Source of the DNA: an uncultured Pelagibacteraceae bacterium
GTDB lineage: Bacteria > Pseudomonadota > Alphaproteobacteria > Pelagibacterales > Pelagibacteraceae
NCBI GenBank assembly: GCA_902560805.1
Contig: CACENW010000006.1
Coordinates: 21,671-85,670, forward strand
Direction of reading: 5' to 3'
Length of the DNA: 64,000 nt
In this document: positions 1 through 9,567 of the stretch, piece by piece
Numbering within the stretch: position 1 is the stretch's first letter
Layout of the letters: each line of letters starts with the position of its first letter
Program-made: the position numbers and the translations under genes
The notes under the pieces: model-generated
Seen by the model: the letters and a program-made list of their open reading frames with translations, nothing else
Database searches by the model: none
Told to the model about the DNA's origin: nothing

Positions 1-2
1 CA

Positions 3-1043
3 GTTGAAACTGATAATTATGAATCAAGATCAGATAATAGGTATATCAATACTACAAAAAGAGAAAATTATTTGTTTAATTCTTCAATTAATGGAATTGA
101 AGATGCAGATTTAATTTTATTGTTAGGCACCAATCCTAGATACGAGGCCACAATTTTAAATGCAAGAATTAGAAAATCTTATCTTAACAATAATACAAAA
201 ATTGTGTCATTAAACGATTGTGGGGATCTAACTTATCCTTATGAAAGTTTAGATGGAGAAACTAAAACAATAAAAGAAATTATAGATGATGTACATATAC
301 TTTCAAAAGAAATAGAAAGTGCAAAAAAACCAATGATAATAATTGGTGAGTCTTTATTAAGATTAGAAAATGCAAAATATTTGTTTGATAATTTAAAAGA
401 TTTTTTGAATAAAAAAAATAAGTTCTCAGAAGATTGGAATCCTTTAAATATTTTATCATGCGATGCTGCAACTGTAGGGAATTTTGATTTAGGAGTTTTA
501 AATAATAAAACAAATTTAATAGAAGATTTAAAATTAAATAAATTTGAAATAGTGTTTTTAATTGGTCAGGATAATTTAAATTTTGATAAAAAAAACGAAT
601 TTGTTATTTATCAAGGAAGCCATGGTGATAAAGGTGCAGAATGCGCAGATATAATTTTACCTGGCTCAGCTTACACAGAACAAGACGGTTATTATACAAA
701 CTTAGAAGGGAAAATTCAAAAAGCATATAAGGCTTCTTATCCTCCTGGAGATGCAAAAGAAGATTGGCAGATAATAAATGAACTAGCTGAATTCATGAAT
801 AATAGAAAATTGTTTAATGATAAAGAAGAGCTAGATAGCAGCATGTTAAATTATTTAAAATTACAAAGTGAAAAACAAACTGAACAAAATAATAACAACT
901 CAAATTCTGATTTTAATAATGAAAATTTAAAAATTGAAATCAAAGATTATTATTTTTCCAATGTTGTTGCTAAATCATCAAAAACAATGATTGAGTGTAA
1001 TAATGCAAAAATGAATTTAAAATCAACAGGCACAGAAGGTTAA
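3..1043 (+). CDS. nuoG: NADH-quinone oxidoreductase subunit G, C-terminal part (partial, cut by window edge)
   Basis: This is the C-terminal part (about 346 residues) of the large iron-sulfur subunit of respiratory complex I, in the peripheral NADH-oxidising arm. The frame is open from base 3, so the TTG at 72 is internal and not a start. The visible part belongs to the molybdopterin-oxidoreductase-like fold, with segments such as [28 protein letters not shown] and QGSHGDKGA. The motif [19 protein letters not shown] is typical of this family. The last ~70 residues are Asn/Glu-rich and poorly conserved. nuoH follows after 1 nt, which supports the assignment. The N-terminal cluster-binding half lies outside the window. 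Confidence 0.95.
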   Translation, partial: VETDNYESRSDNRYINTTKRENYLFNSSINGIEDADLILLLGTNPRYEATILNARIRKSYLNNNTKIVSLNDCGDLTYPYESLDGETKTIKEIIDDVHILSKEIESAKKPMIIIGESLLRLENAKYLFDNLKDFLNKKNKFSEDWNPLNILSCDAATVGNFDLGVLNNKTNLIEDLKLNKFEIVFLIGQDNLNFDKKNEFVIYQGSHGDKGAECADIILPGSAYTEQDGYYTNLEGKIQKAYKASYPPGDAKEDWQIINELAEFMNNRKLFNDKEELDSSMLNYLKLQSEKQTEQNNNNSNSDFNNENLKIEIKDYYFSNVVAKSSKTMIECNNAKMNLKSTGTEG

Positions 1044-1044
1044 A

Positions 1045-2043
1045 ATGGAATATTTGAATATAGTTTTTCAAGAAGTTTATAAAATTTTATTTTTGTTAGT
1101 TCCAGTTTTGGTTTCTGTAGCGATGGTTGTTTGGCTAGATAGAAGAGTTTGGGCTTTTGTTCAAAAAAGACAAGGACCTAACGTTGTTGGTCCGTTTGGC
1201 TTATTACAATCTTTAGCAGATGCTTTAAAATATATATTTAAAGAAATCATTATTCCATCTAGCTCAAACAAAGTAATTTTTATATTGGCTCCAATAGTCA
1301 CGATGACTTTAGCTTTAATCGCTTGGGCTGTAATCCCATTCAGTGCAACTCAGGTTTTGGCTGATATTAATGTTGGAATTCTTTATTTATTTGCTGTTTC
1401 TTCACTAGGTGTCTATGGAATAATCATGGGTGGGTGGGCATCAAACTCCAAATATCCTTTCCTTGGAGCAATTCGTTCTGCTGCGCAAATGGTTTCTTAT
1501 GAGGTTTCAATTGGGGTAATAATAATAAATGTTTTACTTTGTGTTGGTTCATTGAATTTAAACGACATTGTTATTGCTCAACAAAATATGTGGTTTGTAA
1601 TTCCATTATTTCCAATGTTTGTAATTTTCTTTATTTCTGCTTTAGCTGAAACTAATAGACCACCTTTTGATTTACCAGAGGCAGAAGCAGAGTTGGTTGC
1701 TGGATACCAGACAGAATATTCAGGAATGATGTATGCAATGTTTTGGTTAGGAGAGTATGCAAATATTTTATTAATGTGTGCAATGGGAGCAATATTATTT
1801 TTAGGTGGTTGGATGTCACCAATTGATGTTTATCCATTTACATTAGTGCCAGGTGCAATTTGGTTAATTTTAAAAATTCTTCTTTTATTCATCCTTTTTG
1901 CTTTAGTTAAGGCGATAGTACCAAGATACAGATATGATCAACTAATGAGACTTGGATGGAAAGTATTTCTTCCTCTTTCTTTAATTTGGGTAGTGTTAAC
2001 AGCTAGCTATTTATTTTATTTTAATCTTTTACCAGTAAATTAA
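1045..2043 (+). CDS. nuoH: NADH-quinone oxidoreductase subunit H
   Basis: NuoH is the membrane subunit of complex I that forms part of the quinone-binding chamber at the junction of the peripheral and membrane arms. The 332-residue product has about eight hydrophobic segments. It carries the family signatures [20 protein letters not shown] near residues 31-50 and [20 protein letters not shown] near 203-222, the latter holding the conserved acidic residues of the quinone cavity. Length is normal for the family. The ATG lies 1 nt after nuoG and nuoI follows after 2 nt, so it is co-transcribed with the cluster. Confidence 0.98.
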   Translation: MEYLNIVFQEVYKILFLLVPVLVSVAMVVWLDRRVWAFVQKRQGPNVVGPFGLLQSLADALKYIFKEIIIPSSSNKVIFILAPIVTMTLALIAWAVIPFSATQVLADINVGILYLFAVSSLGVYGIIMGGWASNSKYPFLGAIRSAAQMVSYEVSIGVIIINVLLCVGSLNLNDIVIAQQNMWFVIPLFPMFVIFFISALAETNRPPFDLPEAEAELVAGYQTEYSGMMYAMFWLGEYANILLMCAMGAILFLGGWMSPIDVYPFTLVPGAIWLILKILLLFILFALVKAIVPRYRYDQLMRLGWKVFLPLSLIWVVLTASYLFYFNLLPVN

Positions 2044-2045
2044 TA

Positions 2046-2531
2046 ATGAATATTTCAAGATTTTTTAAAACAATATTGATGACTGATTTCATCGGCGGTT
2101 TATTTATTGCTATTAAAGAATTATTTAAATCAAAAAAAACAATTAATTACCCATTTGAGAAAGGTAAAATAAGCCCTCGTTTTAGAGGTGAACATGCTTT
2201 ACGAAGATATCCAAATGGAGAAGAAAGATGTATTGCTTGTAAATTATGTGAAGCAGTTTGTCCCGCACAAGCAATAACTATCGAATCAGCTGAAAGAGAA
2301 GACGGAAGTAGAAAAACTACACGTTACGATATTGATATGATGAAATGTATTTATTGTGGTTTGTGTGAAGAGTCTTGTCCTGTAGATGCAATAGTACAAG
2401 GTCCAAATTTTGAATTTTCAACAGAAACAAGAGAAGAACTTTATTATACAAAAGAAAAGTTATTAGATAATGGTGATAGATGGGAGAATGTTTTAGAGGC
2501 TAATATTAAAGCTGACAATATCCATAGATAA
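2046..2531 (+). CDS. nuoI: NADH-quinone oxidoreductase subunit I (2x[4Fe-4S])
   Basis: NuoI is the ferredoxin-like subunit that carries clusters N6a and N6b and passes electrons towards quinone. The 161-residue product has two classic motifs, [12 protein letters not shown] (about residues 60-71) and [12 protein letters not shown] (about 99-110), each with the CxxCxxCxxxCP pattern for a [4Fe-4S] cluster. The N-terminal amphipathic stretch ([18 protein letters not shown]) fits membrane association. The gene is 2 nt from nuoH and 2 nt from nuoJ. Confidence 0.98.
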   Translation: MNISRFFKTILMTDFIGGLFIAIKELFKSKKTINYPFEKGKISPRFRGEHALRRYPNGEERCIACKLCEAVCPAQAITIESAEREDGSRKTTRYDIDMMKCIYCGLCEESCPVDAIVQGPNFEFSTETREELYYTKEKLLDNGDRWENVLEANIKADNIHR

Positions 2532-2533
2532 AA

Positions 2534-3166
2534 ATGATTGCACACGCTATTTTCTTTTATACATTTTCTATAATTGCTGTTGTTTCAGCTATAATGGTTA
2601 CTGCTTCTAAAAATACTGTTCACTCAGTATTTTTCTTAATTCTTGATTTTATAAGTATTTCTTGTCTCTTCATAATGATTGGTGCTGAATTTTTGGGAAT
2701 GATAATGCTAATTGTTTATGTTGGGGCCGTTGCAGTTCTATTTTTATTTGTTGTTATGATGTTAAACGTAGCCCAACAAAAAAACCAATGGTTTGCAGGT
2801 CAACAAAGTTCCAGACATATCCCTATAGGATTAATTATCAGCACGCTTATATTCGTTGAAGTAATAATTGTAATCGGAGGTTGGAAATATAAACCAGAAA
2901 TTTTTGATATTAATAATTCAATTAGTCAAGTAAGCATTAGCAACACTCATTCACTGGGACAGATTTTATATACTGATTATATTCATGTGTTTCAAATAAG
3001 TGGAATGATTTTATTAGTAGCTATGGTTGGGGCTATTGTATTAACATTTAGACAAAGATCAGGTGTTAAAAGACAAAGTTATATCAAGCAAATATCTAGA
3101 GAAAGAGCTGAAGGTGTAGAGGTGCTAGAAGTTCAGAGTAATAAAGGAGTTAAATTAGATGATTGA
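2534..3166 (+). CDS. nuoJ: NADH-quinone oxidoreductase subunit J
   Basis: NuoJ is a small membrane-arm subunit of complex I. The 210-residue product has about five hydrophobic segments, including the conserved region [20 protein letters not shown], which matches the pi-bulge helix of this family. A C-terminal hydrophilic tail of about 35 residues is rich in Arg, Glu and Lys. The final codons overlap nuoK by 8 nt (ATGATTGA), a tight translational-coupling arrangement also used at lolC/lolD, lolD/dnaE and trpD/trpC in this window. Confidence 0.97.
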   Translation: MIAHAIFFYTFSIIAVVSAIMVTASKNTVHSVFFLILDFISISCLFIMIGAEFLGMIMLIVYVGAVAVLFLFVVMMLNVAQQKNQWFAGQQSSRHIPIGLIISTLIFVEVIIVIGGWKYKPEIFDINNSISQVSISNTHSLGQILYTDYIHVFQISGMILLVAMVGAIVLTFRQRSGVKRQSYIKQISRERAEGVEVLEVQSNKGVKLDD

Positions 3167-3470
3167 TATAGGTTTAGGACATTATTTAACTTTAGGAGCA
3201 GTGATATTCTCAATTGGAGTAATTGGTATTTTTCTTAATAGAAAGAACATCATTGTAATATTAATGAGTATTGAACTGATATTACTTGCAGTGAATATTA
3301 ATTTAGTTGCTTTTTCTATTTATTTAGGAGATTTGGCTGGACAAGTCTTTACTTTATTTATTCTTACAGTCGCGGCAGCAGAAGCAGCCATAGGATTAGC
3401 AATTATAGTCGTGTATTTTAGAAATTCTGGAACGATACGGGTTGAAGAAATTGATAAGTTGAAAGGATAA
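3159..3470 (+). CDS. nuoK: NADH-quinone oxidoreductase subunit K
   Basis: NuoK is a three-helix antiporter-like membrane subunit of complex I. The 103-residue product shows three hydrophobic segments. It keeps the two membrane glutamates expected for proton transfer, in [11 protein letters not shown] and in [11 protein letters not shown]. Length matches the family (about 100 residues). The start overlaps the nuoJ stop by 8 nt and nuoL begins 2 nt downstream. Confidence 0.98.
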   Translation: MIDIGLGHYLTLGAVIFSIGVIGIFLNRKNIIVILMSIELILLAVNINLVAFSIYLGDLAGQVFTLFILTVAAAEAAIGLAIIVVYFRNSGTIRVEEIDKLKG

Positions 3471-3472
3471 TC

Positions 3473-5383
3473 ATGGAACTATCAATTATATTTCTTCCAC
3501 TTATTGCATCAATTATTTCAGGTTTTTTTGGAAAATACATCGGTGATAGAAATTCTGAAATAATAACTAGTTTACTTGTTTCAATATCTGCTCTCTTATC
3601 AATTTTTGTTCTTTATCAAGTAATAGCAAATCAGTATGAAGAAAATATTGTTATAGCTACCTGGATAAGTTCTGGGTCACTTGATGTAAATTGGTCGATG
3701 TTAATTGATCCATTATCGGCTGTGATGTTAGTAGTTGTAACTTCTGTATCTGCTTTAGTACATATCTATTCAATTGGTTACATGTCTCATGACCCTCACA
3801 AACCAAGATTTATGGCTTATTTATCACTTTTCACATTTGCAATGTTGATGCTTGTGACTTCAGATAATTTCATACAATTATTTTTTGGTTGGGAAGGTGT
3901 TGGTTTATGTTCTTACTTCTTAATTGGTTTTTGGTTCAAAAAGGAAAGCGCTAATGCTGCTGCAATAAAAGCATTTGTTGTAAACAGAGTAGGTGATTTT
4001 GGTTTTGCTTTAGGAATTTTCTTAATATTTTATTTATTTGGAACTGTTAATTACTCAGAAGTTTTTCAACAAATTCCAACAATTGTAGACAAAAATTTAT
4101 CATTTTTAGGTTTTGAAGTTAAAGCAATAGATTTAATTTGTTTACTTTTATTTATTGGAGCAATGGGTAAATCAGCACAGATATTACTTCATACTTGGCT
4201 ACCTGATGCTATGGAAGGTCCAACTCCAGTTTCTGCATTAATTCATGCAGCAACGATGGTTACAGCTGGAGTTTTCCTAGTAGTAAGATGTTCTCCAATT
4301 TATGAATATTCACCGTTAATACTAAATTTTATAACCATTGTTGGAATGACTACAGCATTCTTTGCAGCAACAGTAGCTTTAGTTCAAACAGATATTAAAA
4401 AAATAATTGCTTATTCTACATGTAGTCAACTTGGTTATATGTTTTTTGCAGCTGGAGTAGGCGCATACAATGTTGCCATGTTTCACTTATTTACTCACGC
4501 ATTTTTCAAAGCCTTATTATTTTTAGGATCTGGTTCAGTAATCCATGCATTTAAAGATGAGCAAAATATAAATAGCATGGGAGGTGTATGGAAAAAGTTA
4601 CCATATACTTATACTTTAATGATTATAGGAACACTTGCCTTAACAGGTTTTCCATTTTTATCAGGATTTTATTCTAAAGATGCAATTATAGAATTTGCGT
4701 ATTTAAAAGGTAACACTACTGGTTATTATGCTGCTGGGATCGGAATAGTTACAGCATTTTTAACATCTATTTATTCATGGAGATTAATCTTTAAAACTTT
4801 CCATGGAGACTATAATAATAAAGAGGTCAAGATAGAAGAAACACATGAGTCTCCATTAGTAATGCTTGTTCCTTTATTTATCCTTTCAATAGGAGCGGTA
4901 TTTGCAGGATTTCTATTTAAAGGACTATTTATTGGTCATGGTGATAATTTATTCTGGGCAGAGTCTATTAAGTTTTTAGAGCCTTTAAGCACAGAACATC
5001 CACCTTTATGGTTTTTACTTTTAACACCTTGTTTAGTTTTAGTATCTATTCCAATTGCTTATTACTTATTTGTAAAAAACAAAGAGCTACCTAACTCAAT
5101 AGTTTCTATGAACAAACCTTTGTATAATTTTTTAGTGAATAAATGGTATTTCGACGAGTTGTACAATGTGTTGTTTATTAAATCTTCAAAAAAACTAGGT
5201 CTATTTTTGTGGAAATTTTGTGATGGAACTATAATCGATGGTTTTGGTCCTGATGGAATTTCTTCTTTTATTAAAAAATGTTCAATTAAAGCAACTAAAT
5301 TTCAAAGTGGTTTTATCTATCAATATGCATTTGTAATGTTATTAGGTTTCTCTGCTTTACTAACTTTTTTAATAGTTAAGTAA
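3473..5383 (+). CDS. nuoL: NADH-quinone oxidoreductase subunit L
   Basis: NuoL is the distal antiporter-like, proton-pumping subunit of the complex I membrane arm. The 636-residue product has the NADH-Ubiquinone/plastoquinone N-terminal segment (WSMLIDPLSAVMLVVVTSVS) and the core signature around HTWLPDAMEGPTPVSALIHA. It also has a long C-terminal extension that should contain the lateral helix. Length is usual for bacterial NuoL. Its TAA stop overlaps the nuoM ATG by one base (TAATG). Confidence 0.98.
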   Translation: MELSIIFLPLIASIISGFFGKYIGDRNSEIITSLLVSISALLSIFVLYQVIANQYEENIVIATWISSGSLDVNWSMLIDPLSAVMLVVVTSVSALVHIYSIGYMSHDPHKPRFMAYLSLFTFAMLMLVTSDNFIQLFFGWEGVGLCSYFLIGFWFKKESANAAAIKAFVVNRVGDFGFALGIFLIFYLFGTVNYSEVFQQIPTIVDKNLSFLGFEVKAIDLICLLLFIGAMGKSAQILLHTWLPDAMEGPTPVSALIHAATMVTAGVFLVVRCSPIYEYSPLILNFITIVGMTTAFFAATVALVQTDIKKIIAYSTCSQLGYMFFAAGVGAYNVAMFHLFTHAFFKALLFLGSGSVIHAFKDEQNINSMGGVWKKLPYTYTLMIIGTLALTGFPFLSGFYSKDAIIEFAYLKGNTTGYYAAGIGIVTAFLTSIYSWRLIFKTFHGDYNNKEVKIEETHESPLVMLVPLFILSIGAVFAGFLFKGLFIGHGDNLFWAESIKFLEPLSTEHPPLWFLLLTPCLVLVSIPIAYYLFVKNKELPNSIVSMNKPLYNFLVNKWYFDELYNVLFIKSSKKLGLFLWKFCDGTIIDGFGPDGISSFIKKCSIKATKFQSGFIYQYAFVMLLGFSALLTFLIVK

Positions 5384-6864
5384 TGAATTTTCCTATTCTT
5401 TCATCTTTAATATTATTACCAATAGTTGGTGCTTTATTTTTATTTTTTACCAAAGATAAAGAGGGAAATAATTTAACTGCTAAATATGTTGCTTTATTTA
5501 CAACTGTAGTTAATTTTTTAATTTCGATTTATCTTTGGATTTCTTTTGACCAATCAACGTCTAGTTTTCAATTTGTAGAAGATAGAACATGGATTGAAGG
5601 AGTTATTAATTATAAAGTGGGCGTAGATGGTATTTCAATTTTATTTATAATATTAACAACATTTATAACTCCCCTTTGTATAATATCTGTAAATAATTCT
5701 GTTAAAAATAGATTAAGAGATTTTTTAATTGCAATTCTAATCATGGAAAGTTTCATGATTGGTGTTTTCTGTGCACTTGATTTAGTTGTATTCTATTTAT
5801 TTTTTGAAGCTGGATTAATACCAATGTTTTTAATTATCGGTATCTGGGGAGGTGCAAGAAGAGTTTATTCTGCATTTAAATTCTTTTTATACACATTGTT
5901 AGGTTCTGTTTTGATGTTAGTTGCAATAATTTCAATTTATTGGATTACAGGAACAACCGACGTGGTTCAACTGTATGAAATTGGAATTGATGTTCAATAT
6001 CAAAATCTATTATGGTTAGCATTTTTTAGTTCATTTGCTGTTAAAACACCTATGTGGCCAGTTCACACATGGTTACCAGATGCTCACGTTGAAGCCCCTA
6101 CAGCAGGATCTGTATTGCTAGCTGCAATTTTGTTAAAGATGGCTGGATATGGTTTTATAAGATTTTCTCTAGGTCTTTTCCCAGTTGCATCAGAGGTATT
6201 TACACCATTAATTTACACCTTGAGTGTTATAGCAATCATATTTACTTCACTAATAGCTTTAATGCAGGAAGATATGAAAAAATTAATTGCTTATTCATCA
6301 GTAGCGCATATGGGCTTTGTAACTTTAGGTATATTCACTTTGCAACAACAAGGAATTGAAGGAAGTATTATTCAAATGATAAGCCATGGGTTAGTTTCTG
6401 CAGCATTATTTTTAACTGTTGGCGTAGTTTATGACAGAATGCATTCTAGATTGATAAGTACATATGGTGGACTAGTTTCTGTAATTCCAAAATACTCAAT
6501 ATTGTTTATGTTATTTGCTTTAGCATCACTTGGTTTACCTGGAACCAGTGGTTTTATTGGTGAGTTTTTAATATTAATGGGAGCTTTCAAAGATAATTTT
6601 TTAGTAGCTGTTATAGCAAGTATTGGAGTAATTTTAGGAGCTGCATACATGTTGTGGCTCTATAAAAGAGTAGTATTTGGAAAATTACTTAATGAAGATC
6701 TTAAAAAAATTTTAGATTTAAATAGATCTGAATATTTTATTTTATCTTGTTTAGCTGCACCAATCTTATTTTTTGGTTTTTACCCTGATCCATTAATCAC
6801 CACTATTGAAGTTTCTGTTACTGATTTAATTAATATGCATAACACAAATATAGCTAGTAAATAA
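5383..6864 (+). CDS. nuoM: NADH-quinone oxidoreductase subunit M
   Basis: NuoM is the second antiporter-like, proton-pumping subunit of complex I. The 493-residue polytopic product carries the family core (MWPVHTWLPDAHVEAPTAGS), an acidic residue in FYLFFEAGLIPMFLIIG, and LIAYSSVAHMGFV. All fit the conserved Glu/Lys proton path of the family. It is coupled to nuoL by a 1-nt overlap, and nuoN follows after 1 nt. Confidence 0.98.
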   Translation: MNFPILSSLILLPIVGALFLFFTKDKEGNNLTAKYVALFTTVVNFLISIYLWISFDQSTSSFQFVEDRTWIEGVINYKVGVDGISILFIILTTFITPLCIISVNNSVKNRLRDFLIAILIMESFMIGVFCALDLVVFYLFFEAGLIPMFLIIGIWGGARRVYSAFKFFLYTLLGSVLMLVAIISIYWITGTTDVVQLYEIGIDVQYQNLLWLAFFSSFAVKTPMWPVHTWLPDAHVEAPTAGSVLLAAILLKMAGYGFIRFSLGLFPVASEVFTPLIYTLSVIAIIFTSLIALMQEDMKKLIAYSSVAHMGFVTLGIFTLQQQGIEGSIIQMISHGLVSAALFLTVGVVYDRMHSRLISTYGGLVSVIPKYSILFMLFALASLGLPGTSGFIGEFLILMGAFKDNFLVAVIASIGVILGAAYMLWLYKRVVFGKLLNEDLKKILDLNRSEYFILSCLAAPILFFGFYPDPLITTIEVSVTDLINMHNTNIASK

Positions 6865-6865
6865 T

Positions 6866-8284
6866 ATGGAAAATTTAAATTTAATATTACCTGAAATTTT
6901 TATTTCTTTATCAATTATGTTTTTACTTATTTTAGGTGTGTTTAAAAATGACAGTTCTAAAATTACTTTTAATTTATCTTTGTTTGCAATTTTAATTACA
7001 ACAATAATAACATTCAATGAAACTTTCTCTGTAACTAGAGAAACTTTGTTTAATGAAAGCGTTGTGATTGACAGTATGTCCTCGCTAATGAAAATTATAA
7101 CTTTAATTGGAGGTTTTTTAGTTTTAGTTATTTCGTCAACTTATTTAAAAACATATAAAATATATAATATAGAATACCCGGTTCTTATTTTGAGTTCAAT
7201 TCTTGGAATGATGGTAATGATCAGTTCAAATGATTTAATTGTTTTTTATATGGGCTTAGAATTACAGTCATTAGCTCTATATGTTTTAGCAACATATAAT
7301 AGAGATCAACTAAAATCATCCGAAGGTGGTTTAAAATACTTTGTTTTAAGTGCACTATCTTCAGGATTATTGTTATACGGATGCTCATTAGTATACGGTT
7401 TTTCTGGTTCAACTAATTTTGATATAATATCAAATCAATTAAATTCTAATGAATATGTTTTAACATTTGGTATTGTATTTATCTTAGTTGGTTTAGCATT
7501 TAAAATTTCTGCAGTTCCATTTCATATGTGGGCACCTGATGTTTATGAAGGATCTCCAACAACTGTAACTTTGTTTTTCACAATAGTGCCAAAGATTGCT
7601 GCTTTAACTGTATTTATAAGATTTTTATATGTTCCTTTCTTAAATTTAATTGATCAATGGCAAATGATAATAATTTTCTTATCAATAGCTTCCATGGTCT
7701 TTGGAGCCGTTGCTGCAATAGGTCAAACCAATATCAAAAGACTAATTGCTTACAGTTCTATAGGACACATTGGTTACACATTAGCTGGTTTAACCACAGC
7801 ATCAAACGAGGGAATTCAAAGTTCGATAATTTATATTTCCATTTATGTTGTTATGAATTTAGCTCTTTTTTCATGTCTATTAATGTTAAGAAGAAAAAAT
7901 CAATATTATGAAAATATTGATGATCTCTCAGGATTATCAAAAAATCATCCATTATTGTCTTTGTGTTTGTTGATAATACTATTTTCTTTAGCAGGCATAC
8001 CACCCCTAGCAGGTTTCTTCGCAAAATTTTACATTTTTAAAGCAGTATTGGAACAATCAATGTATTTCTTAGCTATAGTAGGGTTGTTATCAACTGTAGT
8101 TGCAGCTTTTTATTATCTAAGAATTATAAAAATTATGTATTTTGATAAGGAAAAAGATAAATATGACACTGACCATAGCTTATGGCTAAAATCTTCACTG
8201 ATAGTTTCAACTATATTAATTCTTTTATACTTCATATTCCCAAGTCAATTAATAGAAGTTGTTTCAAGAATTAATATTATTTAA
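6866..8284 (+). CDS. nuoN: NADH-quinone oxidoreductase subunit N
   Basis: NuoN is the antiporter-like, proton-pumping subunit nearest the complex I hinge. The 472-residue product has about fourteen hydrophobic segments. Core motifs include FYMGLELQSLALYVLA (conserved Glu), FKISAVPFHMWAPDVYEGSP (conserved Lys region) and IKRLIAYSSIGHIGY. It is the last nuo gene, but the operon does not obviously end here. Its TAATG stop/start junction overlaps birA by one base, so birA, coaX and the following genes may share the transcript. Confidence 0.98.
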   Translation: MENLNLILPEIFISLSIMFLLILGVFKNDSSKITFNLSLFAILITTIITFNETFSVTRETLFNESVVIDSMSSLMKIITLIGGFLVLVISSTYLKTYKIYNIEYPVLILSSILGMMVMISSNDLIVFYMGLELQSLALYVLATYNRDQLKSSEGGLKYFVLSALSSGLLLYGCSLVYGFSGSTNFDIISNQLNSNEYVLTFGIVFILVGLAFKISAVPFHMWAPDVYEGSPTTVTLFFTIVPKIAALTVFIRFLYVPFLNLIDQWQMIIIFLSIASMVFGAVAAIGQTNIKRLIAYSSIGHIGYTLAGLTTASNEGIQSSIIYISIYVVMNLALFSCLLMLRRKNQYYENIDDLSGLSKNHPLLSLCLLIILFSLAGIPPLAGFFAKFYIFKAVLEQSMYFLAIVGLLSTVVAAFYYLRIIKIMYFDKEKDKYDTDHSLWLKSSLIVSTILILLYFIFPSQLIEVVSRINII

Positions 8285-8820
8285 TGAAATTTAAAAAATT
8301 TAAATTTAAAAAAGTTAAAAGCACAAACAATACTGCAATAAGAATTATCAAAGAAACTAAATACAACTTAGGTATGGTTGTTGCTGAAACACAAGTAAAT
8401 GGTAGAGGTCAGTATGGAAGAAATTGGATATCATCAAAAGGAAATTTATTTATATCTTTTTTCAATGAACTAAATAAAACGAAATTATCGATTAACACTA
8501 TAACAAAAATCAATTGTCTTCTAGTCAAAAAATTACTCTCATCATTTACAAGTAAAAAAATTTTATTTAAAAAACCAAACGACTTATTAATTGATAAAAA
8601 AAAAATTAGTGGCATTTTACAAGAAGTCATATTTGTAAGAAATAAAAAATTTTTAGTTACTGGTATAGGCATAAATATTAAAAAAAATCCAATTATAAGG
8701 AGTTATCCTGCCACAAACTTGCAAGAGGTAACTAAAAAAAGTATTAGTAAATTAATTGTAGAAAATAAACTAAAACAACTTTTTGAAAAAAATTTATCTA
8801 AATTATATAAAATTAAATAA
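8284..8820 (+). CDS. birA: Biotin--[acetyl-CoA-carboxylase] ligase, minimal form
   Basis: The product activates biotin to biotinyl-AMP and attaches it to the carrier protein of biotin-dependent carboxylases in the cytoplasm. At 178 residues it keeps only the catalytic core. The biotinyl-AMP loop reads GRGQYGRNW (family GRGRxGR), followed by KKPNDLLIDKKKISGILQE (family KWPND...KxxGIL) and the GIGINI strand. There is no N-terminal winged helix, so no BirA-type repressor role is expected, and the usual C-terminal SH3-like domain appears missing or reduced. The position after nuoN and before coaX is common in alphaproteobacteria. Overlaps are 1 nt on both sides. Confidence 0.9.
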   Translation: MKFKKFKFKKVKSTNNTAIRIIKETKYNLGMVVAETQVNGRGQYGRNWISSKGNLFISFFNELNKTKLSINTITKINCLLVKKLLSSFTSKKILFKKPNDLLIDKKKISGILQEVIFVRNKKFLVTGIGINIKKNPIIRSYPATNLQEVTKKSISKLIVENKLKQLFEKNLSKLYKIK

Positions 8821-9566
8821 TGTATATTCTAGGCGATATTGGTAATACGGAAACAAAATTATGTATTGTTTCTAAAAGTAATAAAATTTCAAAAAAAATT
8901 ACTTTTTTATCAAAATCTATAACCAACAAGCACCTTAATATTTTATTTAAAAAAAATAAAATTCAATTAAATAAAATTGAAAAAATATTATTTTGTAGTG
9001 TTGTTCCAAAAACATTTTCTACAATTAATAAATTTTTATCGAAAAAAGTTAAACTAAAATGCTATGAGGTTAAAAAATTAAAATTAAAATCTCTTATAAA
9101 AATCAAAGTAGATTATAAACAGGTAGGCTCAGATAGAATTACTAATGCTATAAGTTTAATGAACAATAAAAATAATTTTATAATTTTAGATTTTGGTACA
9201 GCAACAACTTTCGATGTACTAATTAGAAATACTTATTTTGGAGGTATTATTGCCCCAGGTGTGAGATTATCTCTTAATACTTTGTCTGATCAAGCAACTC
9301 TAATTCCAAAAATAGATTTAAAAAAGATCAATAAAGTCATTGGCAAAAATACAATCTCTGCTGTTAGATCAGGCTTTTTTTGGGGTTATGCTGGTTTAAT
9401 TGACAATATTATTAATTTAATTAAGAAGGAAACTGGAAAATCTTTTAAAGTAATTATTACTGGTGGATTTTCAGATTTATTTAAAAACTCAATAAAAACG
9501 AAAGCAAGTCACAACCAAGACATTACAATTAAAGGCTTAATAAAGATTTCAAAATTAATTCAATAA
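8820..9566 (+). CDS. coaX: Type III pantothenate kinase
   Basis: CoaX catalyses the first step of coenzyme A synthesis, ATP-dependent phosphorylation of pantothenate. The 248-residue product has the acetate/sugar kinase-Hsp70-actin fold signatures: an N-terminal phosphate loop DIGNTETKLCI, the central DFGTATTFDVL, and GGIIAPGVRLSLNTL typical of CoaX (BAF family). The late GGFSDLF segment fits the adenosine motif. Length is normal. It sits between birA (1-nt overlap) and the RNase J gene (1-nt gap), the usual alphaproteobacterial context. Confidence 0.93.
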   Translation: MYILGDIGNTETKLCIVSKSNKISKKITFLSKSITNKHLNILFKKNKIQLNKIEKILFCSVVPKTFSTINKFLSKKVKLKCYEVKKLKLKSLIKIKVDYKQVGSDRITNAISLMNNKNNFIILDFGTATTFDVLIRNTYFGGIIAPGVRLSLNTLSDQATLIPKIDLKKINKVIGKNTISAVRSGFFWGYAGLIDNIINLIKKETGKSFKVIITGGFSDLFKNSIKTKASHNQDITIKGLIKISKLIQ

Positions 9567-9567
9567 T

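Noticed and set aside
72..74. TTG as the start of nuoG
   Set aside because: The frame continues upstream without a stop to the window edge and the upstream residues fit NuoG, so the gene is cut by the edge.
7657..7911. 84-codon plus-strand open frame inside nuoN
   Set aside because: It lies wholly within nuoN in another frame and has no family resemblance; the nuoN frame is clearly the coding one.
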